Below are positions 47,192 through 55,316 of a stretch of 64,000 nt of DNA, piece after piece. The notes beneath the pieces are model-generated. The model saw only the letters and a program-made list of their open reading frames with translations. It had not been told where the DNA came from and searched no databases. Position numbers and translations under genes: made by a program. The DNA is from CAZOOK01 sp964581385 (GTDB lineage Bacteria > Pseudomonadota > Gammaproteobacteria > Nevskiales > Nevskiaceae): positions 1 to 64,000 of the forward strand of contig CAZOOK010000016.1 in the NCBI GenBank assembly GCA_964581385.1, read 5' to 3'. Numbering within the stretch: position 1 is the stretch's first letter; each line of letters starts with the position of its first letter.

Positions 47192-47944
47192 TCAGCGCGC
47201 AGTCCACGCACCATCAATTGCCACAGCTTGGCCAGTGACAAAGCTGCTGTCATTGGTGAGCAGCCACTTAACTGTTGTAGCGACCTCGTCGGCTTGAGCA
47301 AGTCGTCCGATTGGGCACTCCGCAATCAAGGCCGCTGTGTGTTCAGGAGTCAAAGATTCCCGCGACAGGGGGGTGTCGATGAATGCTGGACAGACGGCAT
47401 TTACACGAATACCCTGCCTGGCATACTCCAGTGCAGCCGCTTTAGTCAGCCCAACGACGCCGTGCTTGGCGGCAACATAAGCGGGTAAGTACGGAGCGCC
47501 AACAAGTCCGGCAACAGAGGCACAGTTAACTATGGTACCGCCGCCATTTTTTAGCATTTGCGGTATCTGGTAGCGCAGGCAATTCCATACCCCTGTGAGA
47601 TTTATCGCAAGAACTTTGTTCCAGTTTTCCGTGCTGCACTCTGCGGTAGACCCTTTTTCTCCATCGATACCTGCAGCGTTAAAAGCTGCGTCCAAGCGAC
47701 CGTAGGTTTTTACGGTAGATTCAACTGCAAGATGTACAGCGTGCTCATCGGTTACATCGCAGCGGACGAAAACACATTCTCCAAAGTGGAGTAACTGCGC
47801 TTCAACAGCGCGGCCCGCTGTTTCATTGCGATCCACCAGCACAGTGGCATACCCACTCCTGACCAGCACCTCGGCGGTCGCACGTCCGATTCCAGAACTG
47901 GCACCCGTCACGAAAGCAACTCTGCTTTGCTCTTTAACAGCCAT
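47192..47944 (-). CDS. Short-chain dehydrogenase/reductase (SDR)
   Basis: The 250-residue classical SDR has TGASSGIG (about residues 14-21), an NAAG variant in AAFNAAGID, the catalytic Ser in NCASVAG and Tyr-Lys in YVAAKHG (about 158-162), plus PAFIDTPL. It uses NAD(P). It is convergent with the crotonase gene and separated from the acyl-CoA synthetase at 48009 by only 64 bases on the same strand, so it is probably the last gene of the unit starting with MaoC or further upstream. Confidence 0.9.
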   Translation of the reverse strand: MAVKEQSRVAFVTGASSGIGRATAEVLVRSGYATVLVDRNETAGRAVEAQLLHFGECVFVRCDVTDEHAVHLAVESTVKTYGRLDAAFNAAGIDGEKGSTAECSTENWNKVLAINLTGVWNCLRYQIPQMLKNGGGTIVNCASVAGLVGAPYLPAYVAAKHGVVGLTKAAALEYARQGIRVNAVCPAFIDTPLSRESLTPEHTAALIAECPIGRLAQADEVATTVKWLLTNDSSFVTGQAVAIDGAWTAR

Positions 47945-48008
47945 GGTCGCTCCGATTTATCACCGCATTTTCATCAGGACTCTCGCACTGCTTCCGTAGC
48001 ATGGTCAT

Positions 48009-49730
48009 TCAGTTCATTGCGGCAGGTTGAGCTTTCAACCGCCGCACGACGAGCTGCTGCAACTCAGCGGCCTTGACCTTGCCGTTGCCGGTCACTGCGA
48101 CCTCATCCTCGCGCAACACGAGAACGCAGCGCGGCACTTTGTAGCTGGCCAGTCGGTCTTTGAGGAATCGACGGACTGCTTCGCCATCGATCGCCCCGCC
48201 TTCCTGCGGTACGATGCAGGACACCACCATCTCGCCCAGCGTGTCGTGTGGGACGCCCACGGTCTGAGCGCGACGGACGCCAGGGTAAGTGGCTAGAATA
48301 CCGTCGATCTCCAGCGGAGAGACATTGGCACCACCAGTTTTAATGATCTCTGTGAGGCGCCCTTCCCAATAGAAGCGGCCGACGTCGTCGACATAGCCGC
48401 CGTCACCCGTGTGAAAATAGCCTTCGTCGTCGAAGGTTTCCTCGGTGGTCTTGCCGATGTAGCCCAGCATGAGCGTCGGCCCCTTGATGCAGACCTCACC
48501 GCGACTGCCGCGAGGGACCACGGCCCCGGATTCCGGATCGACGATCTTCAGGATATTGCCGGCCAATGGCATGCCGAAACTGCCAGCCTTTTCTTCGGGC
48601 GTAGTATTGGCGGCATCTGACGTGTTGATCGTCATGGTTTCGGTGGCGCCGTAGGCCATAGGCACGCGCCAGTCTGTCTTCACCGTCGGATGCGTCAGTA
48701 ATAGGTCCATTCTCGTGATGTAGCGCAAGCTGCTGAGATCGGCAGTCATCCAATTGGCTGCCGCCTGCAGCCGCGCCCATTGATGCGGGCGGCCGGACAG
48801 GAAATTGACGCGCTCGACTTCCATCAGTTTCAGCGCCATCTCCGGCACAAAGTACGGCTGCAGGACAACCGCACCACCGGTCGAGAGCGCCACACCCACG
48901 GTCATTGCAATGTTGCCGGACCAGAAGAAGCCGTTGCCGGTCCAACTGCGCACCACGCCATCCACGTTCATCAGGTACGGGTAACGCCACCACTGGATGG
49001 CGAAAGCCCGTTGTGCGTGGAGGATGCCCTTGGGAAGACTGGTCGTGCCGGAGGAGAAGAACAGGCCGCCCGCGTCGGCAGGCGTCACCGCCGCCGCGCG
49101 CGCGTTAACCATGGCATCGGGGATGTCACCACCCCTCGCGAGGAAATCGCTCCAGGGTACGAAGGACGACGCCAGGGCGTCGCCTTCGGAGCTGTCCCCG
49201 GCCGCCGAATCAAGCCGCACCAGATGGTGCAGGAAAGGGAACTTGGTGGACCGAATCTGACCCGGTAGCGCAGCGCTGATCAGCGGTTCGAGGTCGGCGA
49301 GGACAGCGCCAAAATCTTTTTTCAGCACACGGCCTTCGAACAGCAGAACCGAAACACTCGAAGCATTCAGCAGATACTGCAGCTCATCTGCGGTGGAGAA
49401 CGTGCTGAGCGCAACTGACACACCGCCCGCGAGACCCGTGCCGAATAAGGCCGCCAGATATTCCGGACGATTGGTCATCAGGATGCCGACGCGGCTATCC
49501 TTGCCCACACCGCAGGCGATCAGCGCCTTGGCCACTTCGACAGATTTCTGCCACAGCGTGGCATAGGTCCAGCGCTCCACGCTGCTCGGTGTGTGCATGA
49601 CAAGCGCTTCGCGTTCCGCAAAGCGCGAGCTTACGTCGCGCAGATAGCCTGGAATCGTCAGCGAACCCAGGCCCGGCTCATTCTGCAGCGGGATCCCGTG
49701 GACGATCGACATCTGCTGCGGATTGCTCAT
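48009..49730 (-). CDS. Acyl-CoA synthetase / AMP-binding enzyme
   Basis: The 573-residue ANL enzyme has the phosphate loop FFSSGTTSLPKGILHAQ (about residue 222), MAYGATETMTIN, GDGGYVDDVGRFYWEGRLTE and the C-terminal catalytic Lys in GNGKVKAAEL (about 552). It is distinct from the enzyme at 44216. Its ATG lies 11 bases after the stop of the MaoC-like gene, so the two are probably translationally coupled. It would thioesterify an acid that the MaoC-like protein then hydrates or dehydrates. Confidence 0.9.
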   Translation of the reverse strand: MSNPQQMSIVHGIPLQNEPGLGSLTIPGYLRDVSSRFAEREALVMHTPSSVERWTYATLWQKSVEVAKALIACGVGKDSRVGILMTNRPEYLAALFGTGLAGGVSVALSTFSTADELQYLLNASSVSVLLFEGRVLKKDFGAVLADLEPLISAALPGQIRSTKFPFLHHLVRLDSAAGDSSEGDALASSFVPWSDFLARGGDIPDAMVNARAAAVTPADAGGLFFSSGTTSLPKGILHAQRAFAIQWWRYPYLMNVDGVVRSWTGNGFFWSGNIAMTVGVALSTGGAVVLQPYFVPEMALKLMEVERVNFLSGRPHQWARLQAAANWMTADLSSLRYITRMDLLLTHPTVKTDWRVPMAYGATETMTINTSDAANTTPEEKAGSFGMPLAGNILKIVDPESGAVVPRGSRGEVCIKGPTLMLGYIGKTTEETFDDEGYFHTGDGGYVDDVGRFYWEGRLTEIIKTGGANVSPLEIDGILATYPGVRRAQTVGVPHDTLGEMVVSCIVPQEGGAIDGEAVRRFLKDRLASYKVPRCVLVLREDEVAVTGNGKVKAAELQQLVVRRLKAQPAAMN

Positions 49731-49741
49731 GCGTTTAAACT

Positions 49742-50935
49742 CTAGAAAGGAACCTGGACTTCCGCCTTGCCGGTCAGAATGATTTCGCCAGTCTGAGTTG
49801 TCATCTTCACTCGCACCTGGACCACCGGCATGCCATAAGGCGACATGTCGATTTTTTCGATCACTTCGCCATCGACAAAAGTGACGTCACCCTCGAAGGC
49901 CGGACTGCGGAACTGCGTCGCCGAGTGCCAGATATAGCCGTCGTGGCCGGCCCAGTACGCGATGTAGTCATGGAACCAGGCGTTCATCGAGGAACCATAA
50001 CCGTAGGCGCCGCCCATGCCGATCTTCTCCGCCTTATCGGCGTTGATGTGACCGCTGGAAGGGCCGTAGTACAGCCCGTCCTTCTTGCGTGGATCGATTC
50101 TGACTGCGTCGTAATCGTAGGTCATATCCTTGGCGAACCCGGCATCTTCCTTGGCTGGATCGTGGACACCTTCGGGCGGATTCCAGCGCCAGGTGCCCCA
50201 AATGTTTTGGCGGTGAGCGCGGTATTCCAAGGCAAAGCTGACGAGACTGTGCGGTCCGATCACGCGTTGCGGCAGCTTGTCGCCGACGTTTACGGTTTCG
50301 TAGCGCGGCGACCTGCCTTCGCGATTGGAGAGGATCCAGTCCATACGGATGCGCTGGATTTCCTCGAGCTCCGCGGCTGTCCAATTCTTGGGCGTGCGCT
50401 GTTGCTTGTCGTACATTCCGTGCTTGATCGCTTCTGAAATGAGATACCGAATTGCGGTTGCACGTTCTTTGGCGACCAAGGCGCCATTTTGATTGCGATG
50501 CACGGTGTCGCCGCGGGTAAACACGGTGGGCCCCGCGAATTTGGTGTCGGCAACCTTGTACCCGTCGAAGCGGCGCTCCTGGAACAGCTTGTCGCCCGGG
50601 CGGATACCAAAGCCGTAGAACCACCATTCCTCACCGCCAAAGATCAGATGCGAACCCGGAATTTTGCCGATACAGGCGGGGTGACAGCCATGGCCATAAT
50701 CCATGGCCACGGCGAAGGACTGCGGCGCAACAATGCCGCCAAGCTTTGACGCTCTTGCGAATTCCTCATCCCAGTGAATCGGGTTGGGATAGTCCATGGC
50801 CTGCACCCAGCGGCGGATGTCCGTCTCATTGCAGGGGTTCCAGAATTCGTTGAAGACAACACGCTTGCCGACCCATTTATCGAGATCGCTCAGATCCAGC
50901 TCTACAACGCTCTCTTTCGCAGTATCAACAGACAT
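49742..50935 (-). CDS. MaoC-like double-hotdog dehydratase/hydratase
   Basis: The 397-residue protein has two hot-dog units. The first holds the hydratase motif YPNPIHWDEEFARASKLGG (about residues 49-67), matching the D/NPxH pattern of (R)-specific enoyl-CoA hydratases. The second is a FAS1-type half with TQFRSPAFEGDVTFVDGEVI. This architecture is typical of bacterial MaoC/FAS1-like dehydratases used for CoA thioesters of sterol or terpenoid acids. It heads a short pair with the acyl-CoA synthetase and is separated from the LLM gene upstream by a 330-base spacer. Activity is inferred from the motif. Confidence 0.85.
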   Translation of the reverse strand: MSVDTAKESVVELDLSDLDKWVGKRVVFNEFWNPCNETDIRRWVQAMDYPNPIHWDEEFARASKLGGIVAPQSFAVAMDYGHGCHPACIGKIPGSHLIFGGEEWWFYGFGIRPGDKLFQERRFDGYKVADTKFAGPTVFTRGDTVHRNQNGALVAKERATAIRYLISEAIKHGMYDKQQRTPKNWTAAELEEIQRIRMDWILSNREGRSPRYETVNVGDKLPQRVIGPHSLVSFALEYRAHRQNIWGTWRWNPPEGVHDPAKEDAGFAKDMTYDYDAVRIDPRKKDGLYYGPSSGHINADKAEKIGMGGAYGYGSSMNAWFHDYIAYWAGHDGYIWHSATQFRSPAFEGDVTFVDGEVIEKIDMSPYGMPVVQVRVKMTTQTGEIILTGKAEVQVPF

Positions 50936-51267
50936 ATGGACAACTCCCCATTTAGAGCCAGCACGAGTTCCTCACGCGGTGAATTGTCCGCGGTGTAACT
51001 ACTCAGTACGCACAACTATGCCAAAAGATAAAATCACGGTTCCGATAATTTGCGCCCATCTGTCAGGACTTTGTGCCCATCACTTGGCATGTACAGTTTT
51101 CGTCGCCGGCTGATCACATCGTCCAACTCTCGGCGAAGGCATCTGCTGCCGCAACGATATGCAGCAGAACCTTCGTATCCGAGCACTCTTCTACCCGGTG
51201 CGCGTCCCTGCCCTTTCAGGCTCCATAAATAGTTCAAAGGATTTTTCGACGGCCTGTTAGCGGCCAG
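50936..51267. other. Spacer with a stem-loop between LLM and MaoC genes
   Basis: CGAAGG (51134-51139) and CCTTCG (51170-51175), with CTGCTGC (51143-51149) and GCAGCAG (51161-51167) inside, form a bulged hairpin without a U-tract. The MaoC promoter must lie downstream of it, nearer 50936. I see no gene here. Confidence 0.4.
51134..51175 (-). terminator. Bulged hairpin after the LLM gene
   Basis: Two nested perfect stems of six and seven base pairs, separated by short bulges, lie about 90 bases past the LLM stop. It could end or attenuate the transcript from the upstream TauD/SDR/LLM unit. There is no U-run, so it may equally be another RNA structure. Confidence 0.4.
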
Positions 51268-52323
51268 TTAGCCTTTGAGCTTCGGAAGAACTTTGTCGGC
51301 GAAAAGCTTGATCTGCTCCCAGGAGTCCTCAAAAGGCATGCCGCCGTAACTGACATTTAAAGTGATGTCGTAGTCTCCGACGAGTTCCCGGCGAGCCAGA
51401 TGAAGCTCCCAAACCTCTTCCGGCGTGCCGATGAGATTGGATTCAATATAGTCTTGGTAGGCCTTGTCGGCGCCGACTTCATTTGCTCTCTTTCCCATTT
51501 CCGCGTATTTCGAGTAAGAGGGCATCTGAGCGAAGTGCGCGCCGCCCAACTCGTAGTGTGAACATACCGACTCGTAGTATTTGCGGAAATATGTGTTCGC
51601 ATACTCTTTGATCTTCTTCTTGTTATTGAAACAGACCAGAAAATCGCAAATGATAAATGGCGGCGCCTCGCGACTGTGATGCTGCGTGTAGATCTTCCGG
51701 TACAGATCTACTTCTTTCACTGCGTCTTTCCACGGACCGTTCGAGAACTTAAGCGTTCCCAGACCCAGCCGCCCCGCCACTTCAACCGATGAGGGCGACA
51801 TGCCCACCATATAGGTGCGATTTTTAAAGGATGCTTCCGGTCGTGGACGAACTTCCACTCGCGGCTGCTTGAAGTACTTTCCATCGGCTTCCACAAAACC
51901 GGTTTCGAGTCCTCGCACAATAATCTCGGCGGCCTCATCGAACATCTCCCTCGAATTGGCCATATCGACACGAAATCCGTTGAACTCGGTACGCGACAAA
52001 CCTCTGCCCATGCCGACAATCACGCGCCCCTCGCTCAAGATGTCGAGGAGAATGGCCTTTTCCACTACGCGGAGCGGATCGTTCCAGGGCAGGATGAACG
52101 CGCCCGGCATGAGCTTGATGGTTTTCGTCTTCGCCGCGATATAAGCCAGCACCTGAGCATTGTCCGGACACATTGCATAGTCCGTAAAGTGATGTTCGAC
52201 CGGTGCGACGAAGTCGAATCCCATCGCCTCGGCTTCGATGGCCAACTTCGTTTCCGTCCTGAACATGTCGGCGTCGGAAATACCATGGAAATTCTGATAT
52301 GACAGTTGTAATCCCACTTGCAT
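51268..52323 (-). CDS. LLM-class flavin-dependent oxidoreductase
   Basis: The 351-residue luciferase-like protein begins MQVGLQLSYQNFHGI and has VAPVEHHFTDYAMCPDNAQV (the EHH block), KTIKLMPGAFILPWNDPLRV, ILSEGRVIVGMGRGLSRTEF and MSPSSVEVAGRLGLG. This is the bacterial-luciferase/alkanal-monooxygenase-like subfamily of LLM enzymes. It probably uses reduced FMN to oxidise or cleave a substrate carbon chain. GGAG precedes the ATG. It lies 44 bases after the SDR stop, inside the reverse operon TauD, SDR, LLM. Confidence 0.85.
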   Translation of the reverse strand: MQVGLQLSYQNFHGISDADMFRTETKLAIEAEAMGFDFVAPVEHHFTDYAMCPDNAQVLAYIAAKTKTIKLMPGAFILPWNDPLRVVEKAILLDILSEGRVIVGMGRGLSRTEFNGFRVDMANSREMFDEAAEIIVRGLETGFVEADGKYFKQPRVEVRPRPEASFKNRTYMVGMSPSSVEVAGRLGLGTLKFSNGPWKDAVKEVDLYRKIYTQHHSREAPPFIICDFLVCFNNKKKIKEYANTYFRKYYESVCSHYELGGAHFAQMPSYSKYAEMGKRANEVGADKAYQDYIESNLIGTPEEVWELHLARRELVGDYDITLNVSYGGMPFEDSWEQIKLFADKVLPKLKG

Positions 52324-52367
52324 GGTTAGCTTCTCCTAAAAATTGATCGATATTGACCGGCCCAACG

Positions 52368-53249
52368 TCACGATTTCACGGCACGGTCATCGTGCTTGAG
52401 CGGTCCGGCGCTATCGAAGGCGTCGACGTCGTCGAAGGCTTCCAACGCCACCTTCACATAGGTGTCCATGAAGACGTCCCGCATAGTTCCGTCGGTCACC
52501 ACCATCGGGCGGTTATTCCTGATGGCCTGTAAAACCATCTGCGCCACGCCTTCAGGCGGACGGAACTTCAGATTCGCGTGCGCGAAGAATCCGTCCGGAA
52601 CCTTGACCTCTCCTTCGCCCGGCCCGCCGAATCGCGCGGGACGGTAGCGCGCATTGTTCGCCTTCATTCCGCTCTGCACGCCGCCTGGGCACAGCACGGT
52701 GCAGCCCACACCGAACTCTGCTGCTTCGATGCGCAGGTTCAGCATCATTCCCACCACACCAAGCTTCGCGGCCGAGTACGGTGCGTGATACGGAACCCAA
52801 CCCGGCAGAAGGCCAGCCATGGACGCCGTCGCAAAAAGATGCCCTTCACGGGCGGCGATCATGTCGGGATAAAAAGCCGTCAGGCAGTTGGTAACGCCCA
52901 TCAGATTGACCTGAATGATCCAATCGATGTCGTTTTCCGACATATCGGTCAGTCGCTCGAAGGAGGTCGCGCCGGCATTGGCGAATAGGAGCGAGACCGG
53001 GCGGCCAAAAGCGGCTGTCGCTTCGGTCCTCATCCGCTGAACGGAAGTTCGATCAGAAACATCGCAGGCCACGGCCACGGCGTTGCCGCCCGCCTTCTTT
53101 ATGTCATTCGCGACGACCTCAGCAGTGTCCGCCAGAATGTCGGCAATGACGACAGACGCTCCTTCGGTGGCCAGAGCTAAGGCCAGGGCGCGCCCGATGC
53201 CACTCCCGCCGCCAGTGACCAGAGCCACTCTTCCGGATATCTCTGTCAT
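52368..53249 (-). CDS. Short-chain dehydrogenase/reductase (SDR)
   Basis: The 293-residue SDR has TGGGSGIG (cofactor loop), NAGAT, ATASMAGLLPG and YSAAK (catalytic Tyr-Lys, about residue 160), and a longer C-terminus than a classical SDR (to LKFRPPEGVAQMVLQAIRNN). It should act on an alcohol or ketone with NAD(P). It is the second gene of the reverse unit that begins with the TauD-type dioxygenase (32-base gap), and precedes the LLM gene (44 bases). Confidence 0.9.
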   Translation of the reverse strand: MTEISGRVALVTGGGSGIGRALALALATEGASVVIADILADTAEVVANDIKKAGGNAVAVACDVSDRTSVQRMRTEATAAFGRPVSLLFANAGATSFERLTDMSENDIDWIIQVNLMGVTNCLTAFYPDMIAAREGHLFATASMAGLLPGWVPYHAPYSAAKLGVVGMMLNLRIEAAEFGVGCTVLCPGGVQSGMKANNARYRPARFGGPGEGEVKVPDGFFAHANLKFRPPEGVAQMVLQAIRNNRPMVVTDGTMRDVFMDTYVKVALEAFDDVDAFDSAGPLKHDDRAVKS

Positions 53250-53281
53250 CTATCGTCACCTACGCTAGGCATCACGGTCTT

Positions 53282-54124
53282 TCACGTGGTTGCCGCAGTG
53301 ACCGGCTCTTCGCCGTCCAAAGTGAAGCGATGCAGCCGGCGCCCGCAATTGATGTCGTAGGGCTTCACGCGGTGCATGGTTCCGGTGTTGTCCCAAATCA
53401 CGATGTCGTTCAAGCGCCATTCGTGCCGGTAGACAAATTCGGGTTTTGTCGCCCAAGCCATAAGGCGCCGCAGCAAATCGTAGCTTTCTGCCAGGTGCAT
53501 GCCGACGACATGCGAAGCCGATGTGCTGAGTACCAACGACTTGCGGCCTGAGCGGTGCCGCCAAACCAAAGGATGGCTGCGTATCGGGTAGCTGCGCCAC
53601 AGGGAAAGCTGTTCTTCTGTCACATCGTCATACGCGGGCCACATCGCAGATGCCATAGAGTGGACGACCTGCAGCGTTTCGAGGAAGGTTTTCTCGTCAT
53701 CCGGCAGGTCTTCATAAGCCGCGTAGGTGTTGGCGAATTCAGTCTGGCCGCCGGTCGGGGAAAGGACTCGAGGGGTTAAGACAGTGGCGAAGGGCGGCAC
53801 CTGATCGTACGTGCCATCCATGTGCCAGAAGAATGTACCTGGGAAGAACTCGGCATAGACCGGATTTTCCTTCTTGTCATGAGTCACCTTTAGCAGGCCG
53901 GCCTCGCCTTCCGATTTGACGGTGCCGAGGCGCAGATCGCCGATCGTTTTGGTAAAAGCGCGCTGTTGTACATCGCTCATTTCTACGTCGCGGATCACGA
54001 TCACGCCGCGCTCGACGAGCAGGTCCCTGATGTTCCGAGATGCCTTACCGCTTAACAGCGTATCCAAATCAGTCTTGATTTCGGTTCCAATGCGGGACGT
54101 CGAGTCGACCACCTTGAGCACCAT
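53282..54124 (-). CDS. TauD/TfdA-family 2-oxoglutarate-dependent dioxygenase
   Basis: The 280-residue protein has the Fe(II)/2-oxoglutarate facial triad: His and Asp in FFWHMDGTYDQ (about residues 99-101) and the distal His near the C-terminus (WDNTGTMHRVKPY). GRRLHRFTLDG supplies the Arg that binds 2-oxoglutarate. GLLVERGVIVIRDVEM-like N-terminal sequence also fits. It is the first gene of the reverse unit and faces the TetR gene. A decayed relative lies at 3729. The substrate is unknown; a hydroxylation or ether/C-S type cleavage is possible. Confidence 0.9.
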   Translation of the reverse strand: MVLKVVDSTSRIGTEIKTDLDTLLSGKASRNIRDLLVERGVIVIRDVEMSDVQQRAFTKTIGDLRLGTVKSEGEAGLLKVTHDKKENPVYAEFFPGTFFWHMDGTYDQVPPFATVLTPRVLSPTGGQTEFANTYAAYEDLPDDEKTFLETLQVVHSMASAMWPAYDDVTEEQLSLWRSYPIRSHPLVWRHRSGRKSLVLSTSASHVVGMHLAESYDLLRRLMAWATKPEFVYRHEWRLNDIVIWDNTGTMHRVKPYDINCGRRLHRFTLDGEEPVTAATT

Positions 54125-54205
54125 TTTTCACTCCCATCCATACTGCGGCCGGCTCGCCGAATCGAAGCAGCTTCGGTCGTCCTCTGAGCGCAATTGCTGT
54201 AAGCT

Positions 54206-54234
54206 TATATTGTCACCCGTATCGTTTCAATATA
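54206..54234. promoter_or_regulatory. Inverted repeat TATATTG-N15-CAATATA between TauD operon and TetR gene
   Basis: TATATTG (54206-54212) and CAATATA (54228-54234) are perfect inverted seven-mers in the 166-base divergent promoter region. TetR regulators usually bind such palindromes, so this is a candidate operator for the TetR gene at 54291 and the divergent TauD unit. Confidence 0.5.
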
Positions 54235-54290
54235 GAAGAGAGATTTTTTGCGATAACCGATAACCTTGTGTCAGCTCGTGCGGGGACTTG

Positions 54291-55148
54291 ATGACTTTGA
54301 AAGACCAAGCGGTTCACAGCCGAGAGGGCAAAAAACCTAAGACAAAGGCCCGCCGGGCGCGCGGCCGGCCTACGCTCAGCAATGCCGAGCTGCTCGACAA
54401 AGCGCTGGACCTTTTTCTCGAAAACGGATTCGAGCGGACGTCGATCGACGCCATTACGAGCTCAGCCGGAATGGCGAAAAGAACGGTTTATCTCCGTTAC
54501 AAGGACAAGACAGCGCTTTTCAAGGCAGCACTGCAGCGTGCAATCGAAGAATGGATTGTTCCCGTCGCGCAGCTGCGGGGCGCAGAAAGCGATGACTTCG
54601 AGGAAACGCTGTTGCGTGTGGGTCAGATCCTGGTCGCGAACATCATGAGCCCCGCAGGTCTGAGGTTGCTGCGGATCACCAATGCCGAGTCAGTCCGAAC
54701 ACCCGAAATCGGCGTCTACACTTACCGCCACGGCACCGAGCGCACGATCACTTATCTCGCCGACCTTTTTCGGCGCCGCGTTTCGTCCGGCGCCACTGCA
54801 ATGGCCGATGCCGAAGAAGCTGCGGTCGCTTTTCTCTATCTGGTCGTATGCGGGCCCGCCACTATGACCGCTTGGGGTATGGTTCTGGATGATGCGGCCA
54901 TTGACAGGCATACCCGCTATTGCGTGCAATTGTTCTTGCACGGGCTTCTTCCGCGAGAGGCCGTCAGCGAAAAGCTGCATGGCGGCGATCACACAGGCAG
55001 ACGGTCGGAGTCCGGCGTTGGACAAAAAAGCACGACGGAGTCTCAGCGTCTGAATGCGTTGGAGAATGAAAACCGACGACTGAAGAAGCTCCTCTTGGAT
55101 TCCATGCTCCAGGTAGCAGTATTGAAGGAGCGGCAAGGAAGCAGCTGA
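54291..55148 (+). CDS. TetR-family regulator with a C-terminal leucine-zipper segment
   Basis: The protein of about 285 residues has an N-terminal TetR HTH (LDKALDLFLENGFERTSIDA, then SAGMAKRTVYLRYKDKTALF) and a helical ligand-binding part. It then continues with an unusual tail: SQRLNALENENRRLKKLLLD and SMLQVAVLKERQ, a leucine zipper very similar to those of IS3-family OrfA transposase subunits. The ATG at 54291 is preferred over TTG 54288; CGGGGAC lies upstream. It is divergent from the TauD operon. The extra zipper may allow multimerisation or binding to another protein. Confidence 0.85.
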   Translation: MTLKDQAVHSREGKKPKTKARRARGRPTLSNAELLDKALDLFLENGFERTSIDAITSSAGMAKRTVYLRYKDKTALFKAALQRAIEEWIVPVAQLRGAESDDFEETLLRVGQILVANIMSPAGLRLLRITNAESVRTPEIGVYTYRHGTERTITYLADLFRRRVSSGATAMADAEEAAVAFLYLVVCGPATMTAWGMVLDDAAIDRHTRYCVQLFLHGLLPREAVSEKLHGGDHTGRRSESGVGQKSTTESQRLNALENENRRLKKLLLDSMLQVAVLKERQGSS

Positions 55149-55316
55149 GGTCGAGTCTGACTGATCGCTGCGCTGCAATCGCGGTAGTCCACATATTCCC
55201 GACGGACGTCCCGAGCCGACAGAGAGTTGACGGCGTTTTGTTATTGAAACGCTCCAGGTGATAATTAAAACCATACAAACTACACTTTGCCCGTGGGCTA
55301 GGAAGAAACAAAATAG

